This document shows, in pieces, positions 26,545 through 35,300 of a DNA stretch of 64,000 nucleotides. The stretch is from Prevotellaceae bacterium (GTDB taxonomy: Bacteria; Bacteroidota; Bacteroidia; Bacteroidales; Bacteroidaceae): positions 62,001 through 126,000 of the forward strand of contig JAHZGX010000028.1 of NCBI GenBank assembly GCA_019420585.1. The letters run 5' to 3'. The translations under genes and the position numbers were made by a program. Position 1 is the stretch's first letter, and each line of letters begins with the position of its first letter. A model generated the notes under the pieces. That model had not been told where the DNA came from. It did no database searches and worked only from the letters and a program-made list of their open reading frames with translations.

Positions 26545-27519
26545 CTACACGAAGAGGACTTCGCGGCCGTGGAAGAGGAAGTTGCCGGCCACGGCATACT
26601 GGCGGGCGGTGGGGGAGAACTGCTCCTCCACGGTGATGTGCATGTGGCCGCTGAGGATGGCCTTGAGCAGGGGCTCCTGGCGGAGATAGGAGATGAAGTC
26701 GCGCGTGACGGCATCGGTCTGCTGCGCCTTGTAGTCGCCGCCGGGGGCATATGCGGGGTCGTCCGTCCGCGCGGCCAGTTTCTTGCTCCAGAACCTGCAG
26801 TTGGCGCGCCATATCTGAGGGGTGAAGATGGGGACGTGCACGCAGAGCACCATCGGGAGGCCGCGCTTGGCCTCCCGGCGGAACAGGGCGGCCTGGGCGG
26901 GCGTGACCGTGCCGTAGACGTTGTCCATGCAGATGAAGTTCACGCCTCTCACCTGTTGTGCCTGGAAGGAGATGTCGAAGGGGTAGGCCTGCCGGAGCAT
27001 GTCCCTGCTCCGGTCCTTGTGCAGTTCCGTGGCCTCTTCCTTGGGCTCGCTGAGCCACATGTCTGCAGAGAACTCGTGGTTGCCCATGCAGCCCATGATG
27101 CCGTCGCCGAAGTAGCGGCGCGCCAGGTCAAGGTTTGCCTGGCTCTGCCAGTCGATGAGGTCGCCGGTGTGGAGCACGTAGTCCACGTGCTCCCGCGCCC
27201 ATGCGAGCGAGTCCTGGAGCGCCTCCTCCTGCCGGCCTCCGAAGGTGCGCGTCCGCGCCTCCCGCAGCTTGAGCTTCTTCTCGCCCTCGTGGTCGTAGGC
27301 AGCCGTGAGGTGGGTGTCGGAGATGTGCAGGAGCGAGAAGGGCTTCTCCAGCCCGATCTCCACTGTGGCATAGGCAAGCGAGAGCCGCTCGAAGCGGCCG
27401 CGCCTGGGGAACTCTGCGGGCTTGTCGTCGGCCTGCACCGGGAGTTGCGACGCGGCGAGCAGCAGCCCTGCCCCCGTGGCTCTTTTCAGGAAGGTCCTCC
27501 TGTCTGTCTGGTTGTTCAT
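26545..27519 (-). CDS. Calcineurin-type metallophosphoesterase, exported
   Basis: A 324-residue phosphoesterase with a twin-arginine-like leader (DRRTFLKRATGAGLLLAASQ). The metal-binding motifs appear in order: LLHISDTHL (DxH, about 63), HTGDLIDW (GD), MGCMGNHEF (GNHE), VLCVHVPIF (H) and ILSGHMHIT (GHxH). Substrate unknown; family members hydrolyse phosphomono- or diesters. It is the last of three minus-strand genes and is preceded by a 44-bp tandem repeat. Confidence 0.88.
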   Translation of the reverse strand: MNNQTDRRTFLKRATGAGLLLAASQLPVQADDKPAEFPRRGRFERLSLAYATVEIGLEKPFSLLHISDTHLTAAYDHEGEKKLKLREARTRTFGGRQEEALQDSLAWAREHVDYVLHTGDLIDWQSQANLDLARRYFGDGIMGCMGNHEFSADMWLSEPKEEATELHKDRSRDMLRQAYPFDISFQAQQVRGVNFICMDNVYGTVTPAQAALFRREAKRGLPMVLCVHVPIFTPQIWRANCRFWSKKLAARTDDPAYAPGGDYKAQQTDAVTRDFISYLRQEPLLKAILSGHMHITVEEQFSPTARQYAVAGNFLFHGREVLFV

Positions 27520-27562
27520 TTCAGTCTGTCTTTATGTTTGTGTGGTTGGGGTTCTGCGGTTG

Positions 27563-27741
27563 CGCGGCTCCTCGGGTGGCTTTCGGCTTCTCCTCGGGTG
27601 GCGGCCGGCGGCTCTTCGGGAGGCTTTCGGCTTCTCTGCGGGTGGTGGCCGGCGGCTCTTCGGGAGGCTTTCGGCTTCTCTGCGGGTGGTGGCCGGCGGC
27701 TCTTCGGGAGGCTTCTTTCTTCTCCTCGGATGGCGGCTGGC
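27563..27741. repeat. 44-bp GC-rich tandem repeat, about four units
   Basis: Units at 27563-27606, 27607-27650, 27651-27694 and 27695-27741. Units 2 and 3 are identical; units 1 and 4 vary. The period is not a multiple of three, so it does not encode a protein repeat. It fills the space between the membrane-protein stop and the phosphoesterase start. Confidence 0.85.
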
Positions 27742-27749
27742 GAGTGCGT

Positions 27750-29048
27750 TCAGCCTGTCTTCTCTCCGGGCCTCTGCCCGGGCGCGTCTCCGCTCTCTGC
27801 CATCTCCTGCCGCCGGAGCGCGATGGCGGCGATGCAGAAGGGGAGGGCTGCGGAGAGGTAGGTGATGTCGTAGGCCGGATGGAAGAGGTCCCAGTTGCCG
27901 GAGAGGAACATGCGGTGCACCTGGCTGGCTGCGGCCGTGAGGGTGAGCATGAGCGCGGCGGCGCGGAAGTAGGTGCTGGGGCGGCTCCTGTGCACGAAGG
28001 TGAGCGCAAGCATGCAGGGGACGAGCAGCAGCAGGTCGGAGGGCTGCCCCTGGCGCGTCTGCAGCACCCAGGGGGCATAGGGGAAGTGCATGAGGCTCTG
28101 CCAGTCCCACAGGGCGAAGGGCAGGAAGGTGGCGGCTGCCGTGGCCGCGGCCACGCCCAGGGAGCAGAGGCTCCTGTGCCGGCCCAGCCAGGGGAGGCAG
28201 GGCAGCAGCAGCATGGCCAGGGGGACGAGGGCGAGCAGGCGCGTGCTGGCCATCAGCCCCACTGCCACTGCCACGCCCGGCCAGTGGCGGCGCGCCCATG
28301 CGGGGGTGAGCCTCGGCTGGAGCCAGGCTGCCAGGGCGGCGGTGAGCAGCATGTTGGTCATGAGGTCGCTGCGCACGGCGGCCTCGTACCACACTGCCAC
28401 CGAGCAGGAGAGCAGCAGCGCGGCATGCAGGGCCACGGGTGCCGGGGCGCACCTGCGCAGCACCCCTACGTACAGCAGCAGGACCGCAAACAGGGAGAGC
28501 CCCACGTTGCCCATCAGGTAAAAGGGGATGTGCAGGACCTGCCACACGGGGAACGGCGAGGCGAAGCCGCCGAGGTGGGTGTGGGCCGAGTAGGGATAGG
28601 CGCCCGCAAGCAGGTTGCGGATGGGGTAGGCCAGGGCTGACCAGCGGTCCACCTGCAGGTCCAGGGGATTCAGCGCGCACTGCACGGCCAGCATCCCCAG
28701 CAGTGCGCCCGTGGGGATGAGCATCAGCCACCTGCCCCCCGCGCGGCTGCCGCCCTGCATCCGCGCGATGCGGCCCTGCAGGACGGTCATGGCCAGGATG
28801 AAGGCCAGGGTGATGCAGGGGTACGCCTGCGGCAGCATGCGCGCGGAGTACTTGGCCACGAAGAGCGCGTTCAGGCAGGTGAAGAGCATCTCGGCGGGCA
28901 GGATGCGCCCCGCGGCGTACCTTCTGTAGAGCCAGCATCCCAGCAGGCCCGCGGCCACCCAGAACAGGGCTTCGGGCGCGCAGCCGGGCAGGTGCACGAG
29001 GGCGGGCATGCCGGTGGCAGCCGTGTGGATGAGCATGCTCTGTGTCAT
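27750..29048 (-). CDS. Polytopic membrane protein, DUF2029/GT87-like
   Basis: A 432-residue protein with ten or more hydrophobic segments and short basic loops, reminiscent of DUF2029/GT-C-type mannosyltransferases. A possible catalytic-loop Asp pair lies after the first helices (CALNPLDLQVDRW). No motif fixes the activity. The start could be ATG 29048, 29036 or 29009. Base composition is very GC-rich with Ala/Leu-heavy helices. It lies between the GH10-like and phosphoesterase genes on the same strand, probably one operon. Confidence 0.6.
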   Translation of the reverse strand: MTQSMLIHTAATGMPALVHLPGCAPEALFWVAAGLLGCWLYRRYAAGRILPAEMLFTCLNALFVAKYSARMLPQAYPCITLAFILAMTVLQGRIARMQGGSRAGGRWLMLIPTGALLGMLAVQCALNPLDLQVDRWSALAYPIRNLLAGAYPYSAHTHLGGFASPFPVWQVLHIPFYLMGNVGLSLFAVLLLYVGVLRRCAPAPVALHAALLLSCSVAVWYEAAVRSDLMTNMLLTAALAAWLQPRLTPAWARRHWPGVAVAVGLMASTRLLALVPLAMLLLPCLPWLGRHRSLCSLGVAAATAAATFLPFALWDWQSLMHFPYAPWVLQTRQGQPSDLLLLVPCMLALTFVHRSRPSTYFRAAALMLTLTAAASQVHRMFLSGNWDLFHPAYDITYLSAALPFCIAAIALRRQEMAESGDAPGQRPGEKTG

Positions 29049-29137
29049 TGCTTGGTGGGTTGTGGTTTTTGTTGGTTGGCTTCTGCTGATGGTCGGGTGC
29101 GCGGATTGGTTTCTGCTCCCCTGCTTCTGCTGGTGGC

Positions 29138-30619
29138 TCAGAACTCGGTCGGGTCACTCTCGTTGCCGAAGCGGTCGAGTGCGGTTACGGCCATGTTCAG
29201 CCCGTGGAGCGTTCGTGAGAGCAGGTTGTAGGTGTAGTGCGCGTCGGCGGTCACGGTGATGAGGTTGGCGGGGTTGCCGGTGTCCACGGGCTTCGCCTTG
29301 CTTGCGTATATCACGTATCTGCACCGGTCTCCGTGCTTCCCTCTCACGGGATTCCAGGCCAGGTACTCGCTTACTCCTCCCTCGCGCCTCTGCTCCCTGA
29401 TGGCAGGCGGCTCGGGCCGGTCGGCACATAGCCAGGTCATGGCGGGCAGCAGGGCAGGGTGGGGGTAGAAGTCGCGGTGGAGGTAGTCGTAGATTCCCTT
29501 GGTGTTCTCCGTCAGGAACTGACTCCTGAAGTAGGCCTGCCCGCCGAGTCCCTGCTGCCGCAGGTAGCAGAGCTCGCGCTGGACTACGCCCCACTCCCAG
29601 TCCTTCTCCTTGGGACTGAGGAAGTATATGCCGATGCCCGGTGCCACGGTGCGGCCGCACGAGTTCTCCTGCCAGTCGGCGGCAAATGGGAAGAAGTGGT
29701 TTCCCTGGAAGTACATCATCGGGCACAGCATGTCCATTATGCCCTCGCGCAGCCATCCCTGCGCATCCTGGTGGACGGTGGTGAGCGAGGCCCAGCCGCG
29801 TGCCGAGTATCGTGCCACGTCGCGGTACTTGCCCACGGGCGAGCAGCTGACCCTCACCCAGGGCTTCACGGCCTTGATGCGGTGGTAGGCCTGCCGTGCT
29901 ATCTCGGTGATGTTGCCGCAGCGCCACTCTCTCTTCGGGGTTCCGCGGCCGTACTTCCGGTAGGTTGCGGCGTCGGGGAAACTCTCGGGGTTCTCGGGAT
30001 AGCGGATGTAGTCGAAGTGTATCCCATCGATGTCATAGTTCTCTGTTATCTCCTGGCAGATGTCGGCAATGTATCCGGCCACGCCCGGCATCCCGGGGTC
30101 CAGGTAGTAGGTGTCGGCTTGCCGCCTGAGCCAGCCCGGGTGCGTGTATGCAAGGCTTTTCCTGCCGATGCGCTTGGCCTGTGCTGCCTTGAAGCAGGGC
30201 ACGGTCACCAGCCAGGCATGTAACTCCATGCCCCTGCGGTGGCACTCTTCCACGGCGAAGGCCAAGGGGTCGTACCCCGGGCTCCGTCCGTACTGTCCCG
30301 TGAGCGCCACGTCCCATGGCTCTATGTCACTTGGATAGATGACGGTTCCGCGCACGCGGGTCTGCAGGAACACGGTGTTTATCCTGCATGCCTGCAGCCG
30401 GTCAAGTATGTCTGTGAGTTCCCGCTTCTGCCGCTCCGCGCCCTGCGGCGAGCTGGCCTTCGCCTTAGGCCAGTCGAGTCCCCCCAAGGTGGTGAGCCAG
30501 ACTCCGCGCACTTCCCTCTTGGGGGCGGGAAGCGCGGGTGAAAACAACTCTTGTGCGTATATGGCGGTGCACAGCACGGCGGACAATGCCAGTGCAAATG
30601 CTCTTCTGGGCGTAATCAT
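29138..30619 (-). CDS. GH10-like (GHL10/DUF187) glycoside hydrolase, exported
   Basis: A 493-residue exported protein: signal peptide MITPRRAFALALSAVLCTAIYAQ, then REVRGVWLTTLGGLDWP, the entry motif of the GHL10 (PF02638) family, NTVFLQTRVRGTVIYPSDIEPW, YDPLAFAVEECHRRGMELHAW and IDGIHFDYIRYPE with likely active-site acidic residues. A C-terminal fibronectin-like domain (about 400-493) ends in NMAVTALDRFGNES. These enzymes are thought to act on uronic acid or peptidoglycan-type glycans; substrate unproven. The -7 box at 30625-30632 sits so close that the mRNA may be leaderless. Confidence 0.87.
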   Translation of the reverse strand: MITPRRAFALALSAVLCTAIYAQELFSPALPAPKREVRGVWLTTLGGLDWPKAKASSPQGAERQKRELTDILDRLQACRINTVFLQTRVRGTVIYPSDIEPWDVALTGQYGRSPGYDPLAFAVEECHRRGMELHAWLVTVPCFKAAQAKRIGRKSLAYTHPGWLRRQADTYYLDPGMPGVAGYIADICQEITENYDIDGIHFDYIRYPENPESFPDAATYRKYGRGTPKREWRCGNITEIARQAYHRIKAVKPWVRVSCSPVGKYRDVARYSARGWASLTTVHQDAQGWLREGIMDMLCPMMYFQGNHFFPFAADWQENSCGRTVAPGIGIYFLSPKEKDWEWGVVQRELCYLRQQGLGGQAYFRSQFLTENTKGIYDYLHRDFYPHPALLPAMTWLCADRPEPPAIREQRREGGVSEYLAWNPVRGKHGDRCRYVIYASKAKPVDTGNPANLITVTADAHYTYNLLSRTLHGLNMAVTALDRFGNESDPTEF

Positions 30620-30624
30620 ATCCG

Positions 30625-30632
30625 CAAAGATA
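30625..30632 (-). promoter_or_regulatory. -7 box for the GH10-like gene
   Basis: The minus strand reads TATCTTTG ending 6 bases before the start codon at 30619. Transcription would start at or next to the ATG. Confidence 0.5.
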
Positions 30633-30653
30633 CTCCAATTTATCGTTTTTTCG

Positions 30654-30661
30654 TAATTTTG
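30654..30661 (+). promoter_or_regulatory. -7 box for the cstA-like gene
   Basis: TAATTTTG, 31 bases before the ATG at 30692, divergent from the GH10-like promoter. It rules out an in-frame start at 30551. Confidence 0.5.
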
Positions 30662-30691
30662 CAGTTCAGTTTAGAAGAAAAAGCATCTCAT

Positions 30692-32116
30692 ATGGTTACA
30701 TTTTGCATTTCCCTGCTCTGCCTTGTGCTCGGATACGTATTTTACGGCGCGGTGGTGGAGAGGGTGTTCGGTGTGGAACCTGACAGGCAGACTCCATGCT
30801 ACACGAAGGCCGACGGGGTGGACTACATCCCCATGGCCACCTGGAAGGTATTCCTCATCCAGTTCCTCAATATTGCGGGCACGGGTCCAATCTTCGGTGC
30901 CATCATGGGCATCCTGTTCGGTCCGGCTGCTTATCTGTGGATTGTCTTCGGCTGCATCTTTGCCGGTGCCACGCACGACTACATGAGCGGGATGATAAGC
31001 CTGCGCAAGGGTGGCATCTCCATACCTGAGTTCGTGGGCGACGAACTGGGTCCGGGCGTGCGCCTGCTCATGCGTGCCTGCTCGCTGGTGCTGATGGTGC
31101 TGGTGGGAGCCGTGTTCGTGACCACCCCGGCCACCCTGCTCTCCAGCATGACATCCGGGTGGGGAGCATGCGGCACGGTGCTTTTCTGGTCGGTGGTGAT
31201 ATTCCTTTATTACATCATGGCAACCCTTTTGCCCATCAGCACGCTCATCGGCCGCATCTACCCGCTCTTCGGGATGGCCATGCTCATCATGGCGGTTGGC
31301 ATCGGGGTGGGCATATTCACCCACCAGGGATGGATGCCCGAACTCACCGACTCCCTCACGGGCAATCATCCCAAGGGCCTGCCGGTGTTTCCCATGCTCT
31401 GCATAACCATCGCCTGCGGGGCCATAAGCGGTTTCCACGGCACCCAGAGTCCGATGATGGCGCGCTGCATCAAGAGTGAGCGCACAGGCCGGCGGGTGTT
31501 CTACGGGGCCATGATAGCCGAGGGGCTGGTGGCTCTCATCTGGGCGGCGGCCTCCATCAAGTTTGCCGGCGGGTACCGGCAGTTGGCCGACATGGGAAAC
31601 CCTGCCGTGGTGGTGAGCGCCCTCTGCAGCACCTGGATGGGCAAGGTGGGAGCCGTGCTGGCCGTGCTGGGAGTGGTGGCTGCCCCAATCACGAGTGGCG
31701 ACACCGCGCTGCGCAGTGCCCGCCTGATGGTTGCCGACTTCCTCCACTTCAGCCAGGACAGGCTCTGGAAGCGCCTCGTGCTCAGCCTGCCTGTCTTCAT
31801 CGTATGTGCGCTGCTGATGGTCATCAACTTCGACGTGCTCTGGCGTTACTTCGCGTGGTTCAATCAGACGCTGGCCTTCATGACCCTCTGGTCTGTGAGC
31901 GTGTGGCTGGCCAGGAAGGGAAAGTTCTTCTGGGTCACGCTGCTCCCTGCCATGTTCATGACGGTTGTGTGCACCAGTTACATCCTGGTTGCCCCCGAGG
32001 GGTTCACTCTTCCCCTTCCCGTGGGAATCGGCTGCGGGGTTGCCTTCATGTGCCTGCTCACCGCCCTTTTTGCCGCCTGGCACCTGCGCGGCCGCCGCTC
32101 GGCAGGAAGAAGTTAA
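30692..32116 (+). CDS. CstA-family transporter
   Basis: A 474-residue inner-membrane protein of the carbon-starvation CstA/BtsT family, which take up peptides or pyruvate. Motifs: ADGVDYIPMATWKVFLIQFLNIAGTGPIFGAIMGILFGPAAYLWIVFG, GATHDYMSGMISLR, IACGAISGFHGTQSPMMARCI and VVAAPITSGDTALRSARLMVADF. It is shorter than E. coli CstA, as is usual in Bacteroidetes. The start at 30692 follows the promoter box and begins the first transmembrane helix. Confidence 0.9.
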   Translation: MVTFCISLLCLVLGYVFYGAVVERVFGVEPDRQTPCYTKADGVDYIPMATWKVFLIQFLNIAGTGPIFGAIMGILFGPAAYLWIVFGCIFAGATHDYMSGMISLRKGGISIPEFVGDELGPGVRLLMRACSLVLMVLVGAVFVTTPATLLSSMTSGWGACGTVLFWSVVIFLYYIMATLLPISTLIGRIYPLFGMAMLIMAVGIGVGIFTHQGWMPELTDSLTGNHPKGLPVFPMLCITIACGAISGFHGTQSPMMARCIKSERTGRRVFYGAMIAEGLVALIWAAASIKFAGGYRQLADMGNPAVVVSALCSTWMGKVGAVLAVLGVVAAPITSGDTALRSARLMVADFLHFSQDRLWKRLVLSLPVFIVCALLMVINFDVLWRYFAWFNQTLAFMTLWSVSVWLARKGKFFWVTLLPAMFMTVVCTSYILVAPEGFTLPLPVGIGCGVAFMCLLTALFAAWHLRGRRSAGRS

Positions 32117-32220
32117 AACATACTAAATTCCCGCTCCGTTGCTTGGCACGACGGGAAATTTCCCCTACCTTCGTCCTTTGTAAACTTTAACGATTGTACA
32201 ACTAAAAAAAGAACATTACA

Positions 32221-32820
32221 ATGAAGACATCCACTCTGAGAAAAGGTTTCCTCACGCTGCTCATGGCCGTGAGCATCCTGCCTGCTTCGGCACAGTTTGA
32301 GAAATATACATCGTACCTGAACACCTCACTCACGGGCATGGGACTCTCCTACAGCAAAGACTCCAAGCTCAAGTTCGGCATCCAGGCCACGGGCGGCTAT
32401 TTCGTGGAGGACGGATGGATGGTGTACGGCCGTGCGGGCTACGAGCACCAGGGACACCGTGGCGAGATGCAGAACCGCAACGACCTGCACCTCGGAGTGG
32501 GCGGCAGGTATTACTTCAACCAGAACGGCATCTTCCTGGGCGTGGGCCTGATGTACCAGCATGCATCCAATGTGACGGCAAGCAAGAGGGAGAGCATCTG
32601 GGAAGGCGAGGATGCGCAGGGAAAGCAATGGCTGACGCGCACCGTCTACACCAACTACGGCAGCCGAAACTATGTTCATCTGACTCCAGAGGTAGGCTAT
32701 TGCTTCTATGTGAACCAGTATCTCAGCATCGAGCCCTCTGTCTATTTCAACCTCTGCCTCAACCGTTTCAGCGAGGGCACCGAGGTAGGTCTGAAGTTGG
32801 GCATGGGCTACTACTTCTGA
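32221..32820 (+). CDS. Small outer-membrane beta-barrel protein
   Basis: A 199-residue exported protein with signal peptide ending SILPASAQ. It shows alternating amphipathic strands (FGIQATGGYFVEDGWMVYG, YYFNQNGIFLGVGLMYQ, PEVGYCFYVNQYLSIEPSVYF) and ends LGMGYYF with a terminal aromatic, typical of 8-stranded OmpX/OmpA-type barrels. No specific function can be assigned. It stands alone between the CstA-type gene and the small HA-domain gene. Confidence 0.78.
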   Translation: MKTSTLRKGFLTLLMAVSILPASAQFEKYTSYLNTSLTGMGLSYSKDSKLKFGIQATGGYFVEDGWMVYGRAGYEHQGHRGEMQNRNDLHLGVGGRYYFNQNGIFLGVGLMYQHASNVTASKRESIWEGEDAQGKQWLTRTVYTNYGSRNYVHLTPEVGYCFYVNQYLSIEPSVYFNLCLNRFSEGTEVGLKLGMGYYF

Positions 32821-32955
32821 GCAGGCAGGCACCTGCCCTGACGCGGCCGGCCGGATACGGTGGCTGCAACATGGACATAAGCACATGCGGCGGGTCTTCA
32901 AGGGCTTCTTCCCGAAGACCTGCCGCCATTATATATAATGTATCCTATAAAGAAC

Positions 32956-33213
32956 ATGGAAACTTCAAAGAGAGAGCAGAACTGGATTGACCAGTATGAG
33001 CGGCTCAGGGATTACGTGCAGGAGCACCATCACCTGCCCAACAAGCGGAAGGTGGATAACCGCGGGTTGCTCAACTGGTGGAAGTACAACCGCAAGCTCA
33101 TCCTCCAGGGCAAACTCGACAAAGAGCGCGTGCACCTACTTGACGAACTGGGACAGATGAGGCACCTGCCGAAATCCCCTCAGCCCTATGCCGACATGTT
33201 CCCTGAGGACTGA
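32956..33213 (+). CDS. Stand-alone helicase-associated (HA) domain protein
   Basis: An 85-residue protein from METSKREQNW (an ATG at 32938 would add six residues). WIDQYERLRDYVQEHHHLPNK...RGLLNWWKYNRKLILQGKL...RVHLLDELG is a single helicase-associated domain (PF03457), a small Trp-rich three-helix DNA-binding module usually found as tandem repeats in large helicases. Here it stands alone with no helicase nearby. A nucleic-acid-binding role is inferred from the domain. Confidence 0.7.
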   Translation: METSKREQNWIDQYERLRDYVQEHHHLPNKRKVDNRGLLNWWKYNRKLILQGKLDKERVHLLDELGQMRHLPKSPQPYADMFPED

Positions 33214-33295
33214 GCGAAAATTCAGTCGTGCGCAAGGATGGCCAGTCTCGTTAATGCACTATGTTGCGCTAGCCTTCGTCCGGGGCTTCATTCGG

Positions 33296-33802
33296 TCACG
33301 TGCCTTTATACTCCTGCGCCTGATGCCAGTTGTGATGCGTATGGGTGAAGATGCGTATGATGGTAAAGGGAGGGAAATCCTTCAGCGGGGATATTTCCGT
33401 TGAACTCACCCGCTCCACTTTCATGATGAAATCCCTGTCCAGGCGATACAAATCCTCATCCTTCGTGATGAAGAACTTATTGATCATGAAAACCACAGGT
33501 TCCTTAAGGCCGGGGTAGAGGGCTTTCTTCACCTCGTCAAGAGTCACGAGCCGCAGGAGGCATTCCTTGCTGTCGTATTCCAGCACCGTATAGAAATCCC
33601 AGCCCCGTATGGATTGCTTGCTCTTGCCGTTTGTCACGAGCGTGTCACGGTTCTTTCCGATGTCCCTTATCGTATACGGCACACCCTTCCCGATGTCAAT
33701 CTGCCTCTGTTTCATGGAATACGCATCGATACCTATGTCATAGGGGCCGAGGTAGGTGCCATTAAGCGTGTAGCACACCCGGGAGACACTCATAACATAC
33801 AT
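33296..33802 (-). CDS. Hypothetical protein, unknown family
   Basis: A 168-residue protein (or 165 from the second Met) with no signal peptide or transmembrane helix. It is beta-rich with short motifs such as GPYDIGIDAYSMKQRQIDIG and GWDFYTVLEYDSKECLLRLVTLDEV. I do not recognise it. It lies 35 bases downstream of the DUF6261 gene on the same strand and shares that gene's lower GC content, so they may have arrived together. Confidence 0.6.
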   Translation of the reverse strand: MYVMSVSRVCYTLNGTYLGPYDIGIDAYSMKQRQIDIGKGVPYTIRDIGKNRDTLVTNGKSKQSIRGWDFYTVLEYDSKECLLRLVTLDEVKKALYPGLKEPVVFMINKFFITKDEDLYRLDRDFIMKVERVSSTEISPLKDFPPFTIIRIFTHTHHNWHQAQEYKGT

Positions 33803-33837
33803 TATCGTAAGAAACTTTCCGGTTTTTCGACATCTCT

Positions 33838-34698
33838 TTATGCCAGGTCATCACCGCCATCACCATTTCCACCTCCGGTTCCTCCACCCGTGTTGCCACC
33901 AGTACTTCCACCTGTATTACCACCCGTGCTACCGCCGCCTGTATTTCCGCCAGTGTTATCACCCGTGCTGCCGCCGCCGGTGGAGCCTGATGCCGATGGA
34001 GATGTCTGATTAAGAGCCTTCCGCTTATATTCGGTGACCAGGAAGTTCACCGAGCCGATGAATGGCTCGAGGGACTCATCCTTGTTGCCGTATGCCTTGG
34101 CATTCACCGTCTTTGTCAGCACGCGATAGGCATCATCGGTCTGCTTGCGCGCCGCCTGCATGGCACCAACCTTGGGCTTGGCCATGTTTTCCTTGTCACG
34201 CTGCGACATGAGTGCAATCACCTTCTCATTGGCTGCCTTGAGAGCCTTTACCTGCTCCGTGAGGTTCAGTTTCTGCACCTGTTCGGCATACTTCGTCTCC
34301 AGGTCGGTGATGAAGTTTGTCAGCAGACCCGTTTCATTGTACCTCTGTGTGCTGGGGTCAATCCTGTAGTCCTTGATATGCTGGTTGAGCACGGCAGCAG
34401 CCTTTGCAACTTCCGTCACTACCGAGCCAAGATGCCCTTTCACCACTTTCTTGTAGCTGCTGTAGAGTTTCCCGCGTTCTTTGTCCGCCACGGCAATCTC
34501 ATCCGTCAGCATGCTCTTCCGTGTGAACTTCAGCATCTCATCCTCAACCTTGAATGCCTCCTTGAGTGCATTGATTTCCTCCGGCACCTTTTCCTTCACT
34601 GCATTGTCAGACTCTGCACGCTCCAGGATTTCCTGAATGTAATTGAAGTGCGTTCCGTTTTTCATGCGGTTCAGCGCGATTTTTCTGATTTCGTCCAT
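33838..34698 (-). CDS. DUF6261-like helical protein with Gly/Thr tail
   Basis: A 286-residue soluble helical protein resembling DUF6261, a Bacteroidetes family common in accessory regions and of unknown function: MDEIRKIALNRMKNGTHFNYIQEI, then long helices with KLNLTEQVKALKAANEKVIALMSQRDKE. The last 45 residues are a GGNTGGG/STGG low-complexity tail that ends GDGGDDLA, probably from repeat slippage. A minus-strand TACCTTTG box at 34910-34917 lies about 210 bases upstream. Confidence 0.72.
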   Translation of the reverse strand: MDEIRKIALNRMKNGTHFNYIQEILERAESDNAVKEKVPEEINALKEAFKVEDEMLKFTRKSMLTDEIAVADKERGKLYSSYKKVVKGHLGSVVTEVAKAAAVLNQHIKDYRIDPSTQRYNETGLLTNFITDLETKYAEQVQKLNLTEQVKALKAANEKVIALMSQRDKENMAKPKVGAMQAARKQTDDAYRVLTKTVNAKAYGNKDESLEPFIGSVNFLVTEYKRKALNQTSPSASGSTGGGSTGDNTGGNTGGGSTGGNTGGSTGGNTGGGTGGGNGDGGDDLA

Positions 34699-34906
34699 GT
34701 TCTTCAGTCTTTTATTGTTAGTTGATAAAGTTAATTACAGACATCTCATCCTTCTGCGCCTTAAATTTAAGGCTGTTTTCCGAATCATACAAGCATTTGG
34801 CGGAAAACTTACAGAATATTCGTTTCTTTTTTTTATTTCCATGCAAATGCCTGTTCCCGGTGCTCCTTCTGTCTTCTCATTTTCTTCATTCAGACAAGCA
34901 TACGGC

Positions 34907-35205
34907 ATGCAAAGGTACCGAAGCATTTGCGTGAATGCTTTTGCCGTCATGCAAAGGCCGCAAAACTCTTTCTGAACATGTTCTGCCAACGTGCAAAAGC
35001 ACAAAAGTGTTTTCAGAAGAGTCTTTTCCTGTATGCAAAGGCAACTAGACATTTTTGGAAGATGTCTTGTCGGCATGCAAAAACACAAAAGTGTTTTCGG
35101 AGGAGTCTTCTTCTGTATGCAAGGGCAACAAGACATTTTGGGGAAGATATTTTGCCGCCATGCAAAGGACGAAAACGATTGTGGAATCTATTTCCTGATG
35201 CCTGC
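34907..35205 (+). repeat. 42-bp tandem repeat, seven units
   Basis: Units begin (A/G)TGCAA at 34907, 34949, 34991, 35033, 35075, 35117 and 35160, a period of 42 (once 43). Units 3-4 and 5-6 resemble each other as an 84-bp pair. The period is a multiple of 14 codons, so open frames run through it on both strands. The first unit overlaps the minus-strand promoter box of the DUF6261-like gene (34910-34917). No gene is evident. Confidence 0.85.
34910..34917 (-). promoter_or_regulatory. -7 box for the DUF6261-like gene
   Basis: The minus strand reads TACCTTTG inside the first 42-bp repeat unit. Other units keep CTTTGCAT but lack the TA, so they are unlikely to be active promoters. Confidence 0.4.
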
Positions 35206-35300
35206 ATGTCTTCAATAGAAGCATTCGTCCGTGCATTGTCTGCCGGTGGTTGTTGCATCCCCGTACTGCCGGTTCCGGCTGCGGGAGGAGAGGTGGCCGC

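Noticed and set aside
30671..32083. 470-codon frame antisense to the CstA-type gene
   Set aside because: His/Gly-rich shadow of a membrane-protein gene.
34907..35205. CRISPR array
   Set aside because: The 42-base units are contiguous repeats without unique spacers and there are no cas genes.
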